DNA of 19,603 nt, taken from contig JBFXDI010000076.1 of assembly GCA_050181295.1 (NCBI GenBank), positions 1 to 19,603 on the forward strand. The letters are read 5' to 3'. Made by a program: the position numbers and the translations under genes. Of this stretch, positions 1 through 6,911 are shown piece by piece. How positions within the stretch are numbered: position 1 is the first letter of the stretch; each line of letters starts with the position of its first letter. Source of the DNA: JBFXDI01 sp050181295 (GTDB lineage Bacteria; Pseudomonadota; Alphaproteobacteria; Rhizobiales; Aestuariivirgaceae). The notes under the pieces are model-generated. The model made no database searches. It was not told the DNA's origin and saw nothing but the letters and a program-made list of their open reading frames with translations.

Positions 1-20
1 CAAAACACCCCCCACCCCAG

Positions 21-43
21 CCCTCCCCCACAAGGGGGGAGGG
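21..43. repeat. C/G-rich dyad repeat, copy 1
   Basis: A perfect 9-bp inverted repeat: CCCTCCCCC at 21-29 and GGGGGAGGG at 35-43, with a 5-nt loop. A very similar dyad follows at 68-90, so this looks like a short interspersed element of the kind scattered between genes in many GC-rich alphaproteobacteria. No T-tract follows, so an intrinsic terminator for an upstream gene is not supported. Confidence 0.6.
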
Positions 44-67
44 AGAATGGAGGGCACCGCTTCTGCT

Positions 68-90
68 CCCCTCCCCCTGGTGGGGAGGGG
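68..90. repeat. C/G-rich dyad repeat, copy 2
   Basis: A perfect 9-bp inverted repeat: CCCCTCCCC at 68-76 and GGGGAGGGG at 82-90, with a 5-nt loop at 77-81. Its G-rich arm is also the first half of the candidate G-quadruplex at 82-104, so the two structures cannot form together. Confidence 0.6.
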
Positions 91-104
91 TCGGGGGCGG
101 GGGG
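82..104 (+). promoter_or_regulatory. Candidate G-quadruplex ahead of the first RBS
   Basis: Four G-tracts of 4, 4, 5 and 6 bases (82-85, 87-90, 93-97, 99-104) are separated by loops of only 1, 2 and 1 bases on the coding strand. They end 12 nt before the ribosome binding sequence AAGGG at 117-121, which serves the ATG at 127. If this stretch is transcribed, the quadruplex would sit in the 5' leader of the four-gene operon. Folding and function are inferred from sequence alone. Confidence 0.45.
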
Positions 105-126
105 AAGCCGCAGGCGAAGGGTTCCC

Positions 127-1233
127 ATGAAGATCACCGACATCACCGTCACGAAGCACGCGATCCCCCTCGATCCGCCCTTCTGCCCGAGCTGGGACAC
201 GCGGCCGCGCAAGAGCTTCACGGCCTTCATCACCCGCGTCTCGACGGATGAGGGCATCACCGGCATCGCGTCCGGCGACGACATGCTGGGGCTCGAGGCG
301 TTCAAGGAGCTGTTCATCGGCCGCGACCCGCGCGACCTCGAGCGCCACTACCGCATCCTCCAGAACCTCTCCTTCCACTATTCCCGCTACTGGCCGCTCG
401 ACCTCGCGCTCTGGGACATCGCCGGCAAGGCCGCAGGCCTGCCCGTCTGGCGGCTGCTCGGCGGATCGTCGGGAAGTGTGCCGCTCTATGCCTCCTCGGG
501 CACGCTGCGGAAACCGAAAGCCATGGCCGAAACGGCGAAACGCTTCCTTGGCGAGGGCTTCCGCGCCATGAAGGTGCGCTTCCACCGCGGCGACTGGCGG
601 GAGGACATCAAGGCACTGGAGGCGGTGCGCAAGGCCGTGGGTTCGAAGCTCGAGCTCATGGTCGACTGCAACCAGGGCTGGCGCATGGTGTGGGACGTCG
701 AGGAGCCCTGGAAGCTCAAGGACGCGCTTCCCGTGGCGCGGGAGTTGGAACAGCTCGGCGTCTACTGGATGGAGGAGCCGCTGCATCGCGGCGACATCCG
801 AGGCCTCAAGGCTCTGAGAGAGGCCGTCGACATCCGCATCGCGGCCGGCGAGATGAACCGCGAGGTCTACGAGTTCGAGCACATGATCGACGCGCGCGCC
901 GTCGATGTGCTGCAGCCGGACGTGGCGCTCACCGGCGGCATCACGGGGCTTCGCCGCGTGGCGCTCATGGCGCAGGAGGCGGGGTTGACCTTCACGCCTC
1001 ACACCTGGTCGAACGGCGTCGGCCTCATCGCCAATGCGCAGCTCACGGCGGCCCTCGGCAACGCCCCGTTCATGGAATACCCTTACGACCCTCCCGAATG
1101 GAGCGAGGAGCGGCGGGACTTCATGATGAGCCAACCCAGACGGAGCGAGAACGGCATGCTGGATCTCGGCGAGGCGCCGGGCCTCGGCATCGACTACGAC
1201 GAGAAGGCGCTCGCTGCCTGCCGCATCGCATGA
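127..1233 (+). CDS. Enolase-superfamily enzyme, mandelate racemase/muconate lactonizing type
   Basis: A 368-residue member of the MR/MLE branch of the enolase superfamily, whose enzymes abstract the proton alpha to a carboxylate with Mg2+ help. The capping domain spans about residues 1-115 and the barrel follows. Visible active-site residues are K149-x-R151, metal ligands D180, E216 and E242, and the D265/H292 dyad. D-H spacing (27), the second-to-third ligand spacing (26) and the 151-to-180 spacing (29) match mandelate racemase; an insertion of about 10 residues lies between the first and second ligand. The second residue of the usual K-x-K pair is Arg, so a Lys base is missing on one face. 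An acid-sugar dehydratase or racemase role is plausible, but the substrate cannot be read. The RBS AAGGG at 117-121 supports this ATG. The stop overlaps the next start by 4 nt. Confidence 0.88.
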   Translation: MKITDITVTKHAIPLDPPFCPSWDTRPRKSFTAFITRVSTDEGITGIASGDDMLGLEAFKELFIGRDPRDLERHYRILQNLSFHYSRYWPLDLALWDIAGKAAGLPVWRLLGGSSGSVPLYASSGTLRKPKAMAETAKRFLGEGFRAMKVRFHRGDWREDIKALEAVRKAVGSKLELMVDCNQGWRMVWDVEEPWKLKDALPVARELEQLGVYWMEEPLHRGDIRGLKALREAVDIRIAAGEMNREVYEFEHMIDARAVDVLQPDVALTGGITGLRRVALMAQEAGLTFTPHTWSNGVGLIANAQLTAALGNAPFMEYPYDPPEWSEERRDFMMSQPRRSENGMLDLGEAPGLGIDYDEKALAACRIA

Positions 1234-1886
1234 GGGCGGGCGAGGAAGCCGTCGCGCGCCTGGTGGCCGAGGCGAAGGCCTGTATCGAGCGCCTCACGAC
1301 CGAGCGCGAGGGCGTGGAGGCCGTGCTGGCGCGGCTCGCCGAATTCGATCTCTCGGCGGAAGCCCTGACGCTGCCGGAGCCCTTGGAGACGCCCACCTGC
1401 AGCCATCTCAAGGCGGCTCTGGCCCTCGCGGCCACATCGGAAGCGAAGCCGCTGGCGGAGGCGATCTCGGCGGCGAGGCCCCTCCTGCACTGGATCACCT
1501 ACGATGCCTATGGCCCCACGATCGGCCCCCGCCTCCCGAAGAACCACACCTTCTCGGGCCTCGTCGGGGAATACCGCATGATCCCCGCGACGGACTTCGC
1601 CATGGGCCTCTTCCTCATCGCGCCGAGAACGCTCTACCGCGACCATCGCCATCCGGCGCCCGAGCTCTATGTGCCGCTCACCGGGCCTACCCGCTGGCGC
1701 TTCGGTCAAGGGGCGTGGGAGACGCGGCACGCCGGTGAGCCCGTGTGGAACGAGCCTAACGCCGTCCATGCCACGCTGGTCGAGGACGTCCCCCTCCTCT
1801 GTCTCTATGCCTGGACGCGGGACGTGATGCTTCCCGCCGAGACCGTCGACACGCCCGATTGGGAGACGATCGAGGCGAGGCTCTGA
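1230..1886 (+). CDS. DddQ-like cupin (DMSP-lyase family), copy 1
   Basis: A 218-residue protein with a C-terminal cupin. The motif HRHPAPELY carries the metal set H139, H141, E145 plus H180 on the second cupin motif, with Y136 and Y147 alongside. This reproduces, with nearly the same spacing, the Y-x2-H-x-H-x3-E-x-Y ... H set of DddQ, which cleaves dimethylsulfoniopropionate (DMSP) to dimethyl sulfide and acrylate. The N-terminal ~85 residues are helical and variable, as is usual in this family. The ATG at 1230 overlaps the previous stop (ATGA), indicating translational coupling; a much longer in-frame extension upstream lies inside the previous gene and is rejected. DMSP is not assured as substrate, because family members with other or unknown substrates share these ligands. 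Confidence 0.8.
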   Translation: MRAGEEAVARLVAEAKACIERLTTEREGVEAVLARLAEFDLSAEALTLPEPLETPTCSHLKAALALAATSEAKPLAEAISAARPLLHWITYDAYGPTIGPRLPKNHTFSGLVGEYRMIPATDFAMGLFLIAPRTLYRDHRHPAPELYVPLTGPTRWRFGQGAWETRHAGEPVWNEPNAVHATLVEDVPLLCLYAWTRDVMLPAETVDTPDWETIEARL

Positions 1887-2518
1887 TGGACGCCGGCTAT
1901 CTCGCCATGCTGCGGTTCATCGAGACCGTCGCGGCCGGGCTCAGCGACCGGACGGACGAAGGCATCGAGGAAGCCTTCGCGCGGCTTGCCGCCCAGGACT
2001 TCTCCGAAAGCGCCTATCGCAGACCGGAAGCGCGCATGCTGCCCGCCTGCCGCTTCCTGCCCGAAGCCGTCGCCTCGACCATGCTGTTCGACAGCACGCT
2101 CGCCGCGGGGCTCGCCGAGATCGAGGACACGCTCGCCTGGCGGCAAACCTCCGGCTATTCGGACACCGCCATGGGCGCGCCCGGCTTCATGGACGCCTAT
2201 GCCCATGCCGAGATCGTGGGGCCGACGGGCGCCTTCGCGGGCGACGACTTCCTGCTCGGACTTCTGCTGCTCGGTCCCGACCTCCACTATCGCGACCATT
2301 TCCATCCGGCGCCCGAGCTCTACTGGACACTGACGGGGCCGTCGGAGTGGCGCAAGGGCGACGGTCCGTTCCTCGCGCGCAGGGCCGGGGAGACGATCTG
2401 GCATTCCTCAGGCGTCGTTCACGCCATGAAGACGGGGCCCGAACCGCTGCTCGCGCTCTACATGTGGACGCGCGACGTCGCGGAGCCGGCGCGCCTGACG
2501 GACGGAGGGCAGGCATGA
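1886..2518 (+). CDS. DddQ-like cupin (DMSP-lyase family), copy 2
   Basis: A 210-residue paralogue of the preceding gene. It keeps the same residue set: Y135, H138, H140, E144, Y146 and H179, within HFHPAPELYW and a following GVVHAMK segment. The ending W-T-R-D-V is also shared. The N-terminal half is clearly diverged, so this is an old duplication rather than a recent copy. The start ATG shares one base with the preceding stop (TGATG), so translation probably restarts on the same ribosome. Because all metal ligands and both Tyr are retained, both copies are expected to be active. Tandem adjacent dddQ genes are known in the marine roseobacter Roseovarius nubinhibens; here the neighbours (enolase-superfamily enzyme and D-aminopeptidase) leave room for a different substrate. 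Confidence 0.8.
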   Translation: MDAGYLAMLRFIETVAAGLSDRTDEGIEEAFARLAAQDFSESAYRRPEARMLPACRFLPEAVASTMLFDSTLAAGLAEIEDTLAWRQTSGYSDTAMGAPGFMDAYAHAEIVGPTGAFAGDDFLLGLLLLGPDLHYRDHFHPAPELYWTLTGPSEWRKGDGPFLARRAGETIWHSSGVVHAMKTGPEPLLALYMWTRDVAEPARLTDGGQA

Positions 2519-3312
2519 AGGTTTATATCAGCGTCGATATCGAAGGGGTGGCCGGCATCACCCACTGGGACGAGGCAACGAAGGGGCATCCCGACTATCC
2601 GGAGTTCCGCGAGCAGATGACGCGCGAGGCGATCGCGGCCTGCGAGGGCGCGCGTGCCGCCGGTGCGGGCGAGATCTGGGTCAAGGACGCCCACAGCAGC
2701 GGCCGCAACCTGATCCTCGACCGGCTGCCGTCGGGCGTGAAACTCATCCGCGCCTGGGCCGGCCATCCGCTCTGCATGCTGCAGGAGCTGGACGAGAGCT
2801 TCACCGCGGTGATGATGATCGGATATCACGCCGCGGCCGGAAGCGAGGGCAACGCGCTCGCCCACACGCTGTCGCTCTCGCCGCAGAGAATCACGATCAA
2901 CGACCGGCCGGCGTCGGAATTCCTCATCCATGCCTATGGCGCGGAGATGCTCAGCGTGCCGACCGTCTTCGTCTCGGGCGACGAGGCGCTCGCGGAGGAA
3001 ATCAGGGACCTCAATCCGGCCATCGGCACCTGCGCGGTCAAGCGCGGCGTCGGCGCCTCGACCGTCACGATGACACCTGCCGATGCCGTGACGGCCATCC
3101 GCGAGGGCGCGGCAAAGGCGCTGTCGCGAAGCCTCGGAGCCTGCCGCCTCGCGCTGCCCGACCGCTTCAGCGTCGATATCAGCTACGGGGATCCGGTCAC
3201 CGCCTATCGCATGGCCTGGTATCCGGGCGCGCAGCATGTCGGCGAGCGCACGGTGCGCTTCGAGACGAAGGACTATCTCGACGTGCTCCGCATGCTGAAC
3301 TTCCTCACCTGA
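2515..3312 (+). CDS. dppA: M55 family D-aminopeptidase (DppA type)
   Basis: A 265-residue zinc aminopeptidase of the M55 family, whose Bacillus subtilis member DppA releases N-terminal D-amino acids from short peptides. The opening MKVYISVDIEGVAG holds D8 and E10; H60 (DAH), H105 (GYH) and E135 complete the metal set, at almost the same positions as in the B. subtilis enzyme (8, 10, 60, 104, 133). H117 matches the conserved His near the active site. Length is usual for the family, and no signal peptide is seen, so it acts in the cytoplasm. The start overlaps the previous stop (ATGA) and has a GGAGGG ribosome site at 2504-2509. It is the last gene of the four-gene operon, yet mutM follows after only 8 nt. 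Note that it is unrelated to the E. coli peptide-binding protein also called DppA. Confidence 0.88.
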   Translation: MKVYISVDIEGVAGITHWDEATKGHPDYPEFREQMTREAIAACEGARAAGAGEIWVKDAHSSGRNLILDRLPSGVKLIRAWAGHPLCMLQELDESFTAVMMIGYHAAAGSEGNALAHTLSLSPQRITINDRPASEFLIHAYGAEMLSVPTVFVSGDEALAEEIRDLNPAIGTCAVKRGVGASTVTMTPADAVTAIREGAAKALSRSLGACRLALPDRFSVDISYGDPVTAYRMAWYPGAQHVGERTVRFETKDYLDVLRMLNFLT

Positions 3313-3320
3313 GTTTTAAG

Positions 3321-4211
3321 ATGCCGGAGCTTCCCGAGGTCGAGACGGTTCGGCGCGGGCTCGAGCCCGTGATGCGGGGCCATGTCATCCGACGCGTCCG
3401 CACCGCGCGGCCCGATCTCCGCTTCCCCCTGCCCCGGAATTTCTCCGGCCGCCTCAAGGGTGCGCGCGTGCTCGGGCTGGACCGGCGCGCCAAGTATATC
3501 CTTGTGCGGCTCGACATAGCCGAGACGCTTCTCATGCATCTCGGCATGACGGGCCGCTTCACGATCGTCGCTCCGGACCTCGAGCCCTATTCGGTGAGCG
3601 AGCTCTACTACGCAACGCCTTCGAGCGGCGCGGGGCATGGCCCCCACGACCATGTCGTGTTCGAGCTCGATGACGGGCGCTCCATCGTTTACACGGACGC
3701 GCGCCGCTTCGGCTTCATGGATCTGATCCCCGACGCGGAGCTGGCGGAGCATTCGCTGCTCAGGAACCTCGGCGTCGAACCCTTGAGCGCCGGCCTCGAC
3801 GCGGCCTATCTCGCGGAAGCCTTCGCCACCAAGCGGGCGCCGCTCAAGGCCGCGCTCGGCGACCAGCGGGTCATTGCGGGGCTCGGCAACATCTATGTCT
3901 GCGAGGCGCTCTATCGCGCAAGGCTGTCGCCGCTCCGCGTCGCCTCGACCATCGCGAGGAAGGCAACCGATCCGCGGCTCGGGCGGCTGGTGGGCGAGAT
4001 CCGCGCGGTCCTGAGCGAGGCGCTTGAGGCCGGGGGCTCGACCTTGCGCGACTATGTGAAGGCCGACGGCTCCACCGGCTCCTTCCAGCAGCGATTCGCC
4101 GTCTACGACCGGGAGGGCGAGCGCTGCCTGCGCGAAGGTTGCGGCGGCACGGTCAGGCGCATCGTGCAGGCCGGGCGCTCGACCTTCTACTGCCCCAAGT
4201 GCCAGCGCTGA
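3321..4211 (+). CDS. mutM: Formamidopyrimidine-DNA glycosylase
   Basis: A 296-residue base-excision repair enzyme (Fpg/MutM) that removes 8-oxoguanine and ring-opened purines and nicks the DNA. The N-terminus MPELPEVETV supplies the catalytic Pro2 and Glu3; K58 matches the conserved Lys57 of the E. coli enzyme. Near the C-terminus lie the helix-two-turn-helix region and a zinc finger with C269, C274, C291 and C294; R286 matches the conserved finger Arg. The first pair is spaced C-x4-C rather than C-x2-C, as is common in Alphaproteobacteria, and an insertion near residues 85-110 explains the extra length over the 269-residue E. coli protein. No good ribosome site precedes the ATG, 8 nt after the dppA stop, so expression may depend on read-through from the upstream operon or an unseen internal promoter. 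Confidence 0.97.
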   Translation: MPELPEVETVRRGLEPVMRGHVIRRVRTARPDLRFPLPRNFSGRLKGARVLGLDRRAKYILVRLDIAETLLMHLGMTGRFTIVAPDLEPYSVSELYYATPSSGAGHGPHDHVVFELDDGRSIVYTDARRFGFMDLIPDAELAEHSLLRNLGVEPLSAGLDAAYLAEAFATKRAPLKAALGDQRVIAGLGNIYVCEALYRARLSPLRVASTIARKATDPRLGRLVGEIRAVLSEALEAGGSTLRDYVKADGSTGSFQQRFAVYDREGERCLREGCGGTVRRIVQAGRSTFYCPKCQR

Positions 4212-4238
4212 GTGCCGCCGTTGCGCCGCCCGGCGGTC

Positions 4239-4254
4239 GGGGCTATGCAGCCCC
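4239..4254. other. Small hairpin between mutM and enoyl-CoA hydratase gene
   Basis: A perfect 6-bp inverted repeat, GGGGCT at 4239-4244 and AGCCCC at 4249-4254 with a 4-nt loop, lies just upstream of the ribosome binding site of the next gene. No T-run follows, so it is not a clear terminator; it may only shape the leader. Confidence 0.3.
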
Positions 4255-4279
4255 ACCCAGCCGCAGCGAAGGAGTGCCC

Positions 4280-5053
4280 ATGGCCTACGAAACCATCCTG
4301 GTCGAGACGCGGGGGCCGGTCGGCCTCATCACCTTCAACCGCCCGCAGGCGCTGAACGCGCTCAACACGCAGCTCGTCAACGAGCTCAACCAGGCGCTTT
4401 CGGCCTTCGACGCCGACGACGCAATCGGCGCCATCGTCATCACGGGCTCCGAGAAGGCCTTCGCGGCGGGGGCGGACATCAAGGAGATGCAGCCCAAGAC
4501 CTATGTCGACACCCTGCTCGGCGGCTTCCTCGACCGCTGGGACGAGGTGACGCGGCGCCGCAAGCCGATTATCGCGGCGGTGGCGGGCTTCGCGCTCGGC
4601 GGCGGCTGCGAGCTTGCCATGATGTGCGACTTCATCCTCGCCGCCGACACGGCGAAGTTCGGCCAGCCGGAGATCAATCTCGGCATCATTCCGGGCGCCG
4701 GCGGCACCCAGCGCCTCACCCGCTTCGTCGGCAAGTCCAAGGCGATGGAAATGGTGCTCACGGGCCGCATGATGGACGCCGCGGAGGCGGAGAGGGCTGG
4801 CCTCGTCTCGCGCATCGTGCCGGCGGCGGAGCTGGTGGACGAGGCGATCAAGGTCGCAACCCGCATCGCCGGCCTGTCGCGGCCGTCGGTGTTCCTGGCC
4901 AAGGACTCGGTCAACCGGGCCTACGAGACCACCCTTTCGGAGGGCGTGCGCTTCGAGAAGCGGCTTTTCCACTCGCTTTTCGCAACCGAGGACCAGAAGG
5001 AAGGCATGCAGGCGTTCCTGGACAAGCGCAAGCCCGACTTCCGCAACCGTTGA
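4280..5053 (+). CDS. Enoyl-CoA hydratase
   Basis: A 257-residue crotonase-fold enzyme adding water across trans-2-enoyl-CoA in fatty-acid beta-oxidation. The oxyanion-hole segments are AAGADIKEM (about residues 62-70) and ALGGGCELAM (105-114). The two catalytic glutamates are E111 and E131, 20 residues apart as in rat mitochondrial hydratase (E144, E164), which supports hydratase rather than isomerase activity. The motif GIIPGAGGTQRL follows. The start is fixed by AAGGAG at 4269-4274, five bases before the ATG; an in-frame extension to 4139 would overlap mutM and is rejected. The gene sits between mutM and rpsT, an order conserved in many Alphaproteobacteria. Its stop codon is embedded in the likely rpsT promoter. 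Confidence 0.95.
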   Translation: MAYETILVETRGPVGLITFNRPQALNALNTQLVNELNQALSAFDADDAIGAIVITGSEKAFAAGADIKEMQPKTYVDTLLGGFLDRWDEVTRRRKPIIAAVAGFALGGGCELAMMCDFILAADTAKFGQPEINLGIIPGAGGTQRLTRFVGKSKAMEMVLTGRMMDAAEAERAGLVSRIVPAAELVDEAIKVATRIAGLSRPSVFLAKDSVNRAYETTLSEGVRFEKRLFHSLFATEDQKEGMQAFLDKRKPDFRNR

Positions 5054-5079
5054 CGCCCGCCGGAGCCTGAGGATATAAG
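5050..5079 (+). promoter_or_regulatory. Probable sigma-70 promoter of rpsT
   Basis: TTGACG at 5050-5055 and TATAAG at 5074-5079 are separated by 18 bases. The -35 box contains the TGA stop of the enoyl-CoA hydratase gene (5051-5053). Transcription would begin near 5086, giving rpsT a leader of about 127 nt that contains the palindrome GCCTGCAGGC around 5095-5104. Match to the consensus is good; activity is inferred. Confidence 0.6.
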
Positions 5080-5212
5080 CGCCGCTCAAACGCGCCTGCA
5101 GGCACGGGGATCCTCCTGGGTTTCCTCTCGGGCGTTTCTGGCTTTCAACAACGCATGTCCGGCGCCGTGGCGGTTTTCCGCGCCGCTTCGGGGTGCTTCG
5201 GGATCAGGATCG

Positions 5213-5479
5213 ATGGCAAACACCAGTTCGGCCAAGAAGGCCGCCCGCCAGGCCGCCAGGCGGACCGAGGTCAACAAGGCGCGCAAGACCCGCGTGCGGA
5301 GCTATGTGCGCAAGGTCGAGGAGGCGATCGCCTCGGGCGACAAGGCCGCCGCCGCCGAGGCCCTCAAGGCCGCGCAGCCCTACATCATGGCGAGCACCCA
5401 CAAGGGCGGCATGCACAAGAACACCGCCGCGCGGAAAATCTCCCGTCTCGCCGGCCGCATCAAGGCAATCTCGGCCTGA
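5213..5479 (+). CDS. rpsT: 30S ribosomal protein S20
   Basis: An 88-residue, Lys/Arg/Ala-rich protein starting MANTSSAKKAARQAARR, with the typical S20 ending in which HKGGMHKNTAARKISRL is followed by a short tail. It binds 16S rRNA and helps early assembly of the small subunit. Size and composition match the family. It has its own promoter at 5050-5079 and a long leader, where E. coli S20 is known to act on its own translation; whether that occurs here is not visible. In many Hyphomicrobiales and in Caulobacter rpsT neighbours dnaA; here the next gene is an exporter. Confidence 0.98.
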   Translation: MANTSSAKKAARQAARRTEVNKARKTRVRSYVRKVEEAIASGDKAAAAEALKAAQPYIMASTHKGGMHKNTAARKISRLAGRIKAISA

Positions 5480-5515
5480 CGGTCTAGAAGCAGCGGGGCG
5501 GTCGCAGAAACGGCC

Positions 5516-6154
5516 ATGGTCCCGCTTTCCTCTCTTACCTCCTTCGCCCTCATCGCCCTGCTCATGGTGCTGACGCCGGGGCCGAACATGATCTACCTCC
5601 TGTCGCGCTCCATCCTGCAGGGGCGCATGGCGGGCTTCATATCGCTGCTCGGCGTCGTCCTCGGGTTCGTCATCTACATCGCCTGCGCGGCGCTCGGCCT
5701 CACCGCGCTGCTGCTCGCCGTGCCCATGGCCTATGACGCGCTGCGCTTCGCCGGCGCCCTTTACCTCCTCTGGCTGGCCTGGAGGACGGTGCGCCCCGGA
5801 GGAGCCTCGGTCCTCGAGGTGCGGTCCGACCTCAAGATCGACAGACCCGCCAAGCTCTTCGCGATGGGGTTCCTCACGAACCTGCTCAATCCGAAGGTTG
5901 CCCTGCTCTACGTCTCGCTCCTGCCGCAGTTCATCGATCCCGCCGCGGGACACGTCCTGCTTCAGGGCCTCGTGCTGGGGCTCACCCAGATGTCCCTGAG
6001 CTTCACCATCAACCTCTGCATCGTGCTCGCCGCCGGATCGGTCGCCGCGTGGTTCGCGGGCCGCCCTACGTGGCTCAAGGCGCAACGCTGGCTCATGGGA
6101 AGCGTGCTCGCGGGCTTCGCGGCGCGCATGGCGCTGGAGCGGCGACCGGTCTGA
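5516..6154 (+). CDS. LysE/RhtB family amino-acid exporter
   Basis: A 212-residue inner-membrane protein of the LysE/RhtB family, which exports amino acids or related small molecules using the proton gradient. About six hydrophobic segments are seen, near residues 5-22, 38-66, 70-90, 115-137, 148-175 and 188-203. The family signature TPGPN is at 20-24 and the NPK motif at 125-127. Substrate cannot be assigned. It starts 36 nt after rpsT without a clear terminator between them, and no strong ribosome site precedes the ATG, so the start is only moderately sure. Its stop lies two bases from the stop of the convergent regA gene. Confidence 0.88.
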   Translation: MVPLSSLTSFALIALLMVLTPGPNMIYLLSRSILQGRMAGFISLLGVVLGFVIYIACAALGLTALLLAVPMAYDALRFAGALYLLWLAWRTVRPGGASVLEVRSDLKIDRPAKLFAMGFLTNLLNPKVALLYVSLLPQFIDPAAGHVLLQGLVLGLTQMSLSFTINLCIVLAAGSVAAWFAGRPTWLKAQRWLMGSVLAGFAARMALERRPV

Positions 6155-6156
6155 GA

Positions 6157-6702
6157 CTACCGGGGCGCCCTCTTGGCGAGGATCCGCTGCAGCGTGCGCC
6201 GGTGCATATTGAGGCGCCGCGCGGTCTCCGAAACATTGCGGTTGCAGAGTTCGTAGACCCGCTGGATATGCTCCCAGCGCACGCGGTCGGCCGACATGGG
6301 GTTCTCGGGCAGCGCCGCGCGGCTGTCGCCGTCACCGACCAGCGCGCCGTAAACGGCGTCCGCATCGGCGGGCTTGGCGAGATAGTCGATGGCGCCGAGC
6401 TTCACCGCCGTCACCGCGGTCGCGATGTTGCCGTAGCCTGTGAGAACGATGGCGCGCGCATCGGGACGCGATTCATGCAGGACCTCGATCACGTCGAGCC
6501 CGCTGCCGTCGCCGAGCCGCAGATCGACGACCGCGAAGCCAGGCGGAGACTTCCTGACCTCGGCAACGCCCTGCGCCACGGACTCCGCCGTGCGCACCTC
6601 GAAGCCCCGCGCCTCCATGGCGCGCGCCAGCCGCGTCAGGAACGGTACATCATCATCGACCAGAAGCAGTGTTCTTGCCTGCTCCGTCGCGCCGTCGGTC
6701 AT
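6157..6702 (-). CDS. regA: Redox response regulator RegA/ActR/PrrA
   Basis: A 181-residue response regulator. The receiver domain (about 11-125) has the acidic cluster VDDD at 16-19, phosphoacceptor D60 in AVVDLRLGDG, T88 and K110. After the PENPMSADRVRWEHIQR linker comes a Fis-type helix-turn-helix (about 155-178) ending in NMHRRTLQRILAKR, the near-invariant RegA/PrrA DNA-recognition region. RegA is phosphorylated by RegB when the respiratory chain is reduced and controls respiration, photosynthesis, carbon and nitrogen fixation genes. The ATG at 6702 fits the family N-terminus and has an AGGGA-like site upstream; an in-frame ATG at 6750 is less likely. It is separated from regB by 209 nt and probably has its own promoter. 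The gene is convergent with the exporter gene, with 2 nt between stops. Confidence 0.94.
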   Translation of the reverse strand: MTDGATEQARTLLLVDDDVPFLTRLARAMEARGFEVRTAESVAQGVAEVRKSPPGFAVVDLRLGDGSGLDVIEVLHESRPDARAIVLTGYGNIATAVTAVKLGAIDYLAKPADADAVYGALVGDGDSRAALPENPMSADRVRWEHIQRVYELCNRNVSETARRLNMHRRTLQRILAKRAPR

Positions 6703-6794
6703 TGGCCAATCCCTTAGTGCTTCCGTGCCCCGGAAACCGGACCTTCGCAAGCAGAAGCGCGCCGCCGGGATGCCCCCGCGGCATGCTGATCTTT

Positions 6795-6800
6795 ATTATA
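6795..6800 (-). promoter_or_regulatory. Possible -10 box of a regA promoter
   Basis: The minus strand reads a perfect TATAAT here, 92 nt upstream of the regA ATG, in an otherwise GC-rich gap between regB and regA. A -35 match is poor (a TGGGCA-like hexamer 18 bases upstream), so an activator may be needed. A small dyad, ATGCC/GGCAT at 6770-6784, lies in the predicted leader. Confidence 0.4.
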
Positions 6801-6879
6801 GGTATCCTGCCGCCATTTGCCCACCCCTGAGGGCCGACGGAGAGAAGGAACCGCGCTTGCCATGGCGCGATGGTTAGCA

Positions 6880-6897
6880 TCGGCATCAGGATGCCGA
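6880..6897. other. Hairpin just after regB
   Basis: An inverted repeat, TCGGCATC at 6880-6887 and GATGCCGA at 6890-6897, lies 15 nt beyond the regB stop. It would form a tight stem, but no U-tract follows on the minus strand. It may protect the regB 3' end or weaken read-through into regA. Confidence 0.35.
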
Positions 6898-6911
6898 CTG
6901 AAGAACTCTCC

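Noticed and set aside
690..1229. In-frame extension of the first cupin gene back to 690
   Set aside because: It lies wholly inside the enolase-superfamily gene, gives low-complexity Arg-rich protein, and the ATG at 1230 makes a standard ATGA overlap with family-like length.
3273..4256. Long antisense reading frame opposite mutM
   Set aside because: Codon-position shadow of a real GC-rich gene; Arg/His/Ala-rich sequence with no recognisable family. The same holds for antisense frames at 4187-5089, 8306-9061, 12485-13750 and the second frame at 16610-18682.
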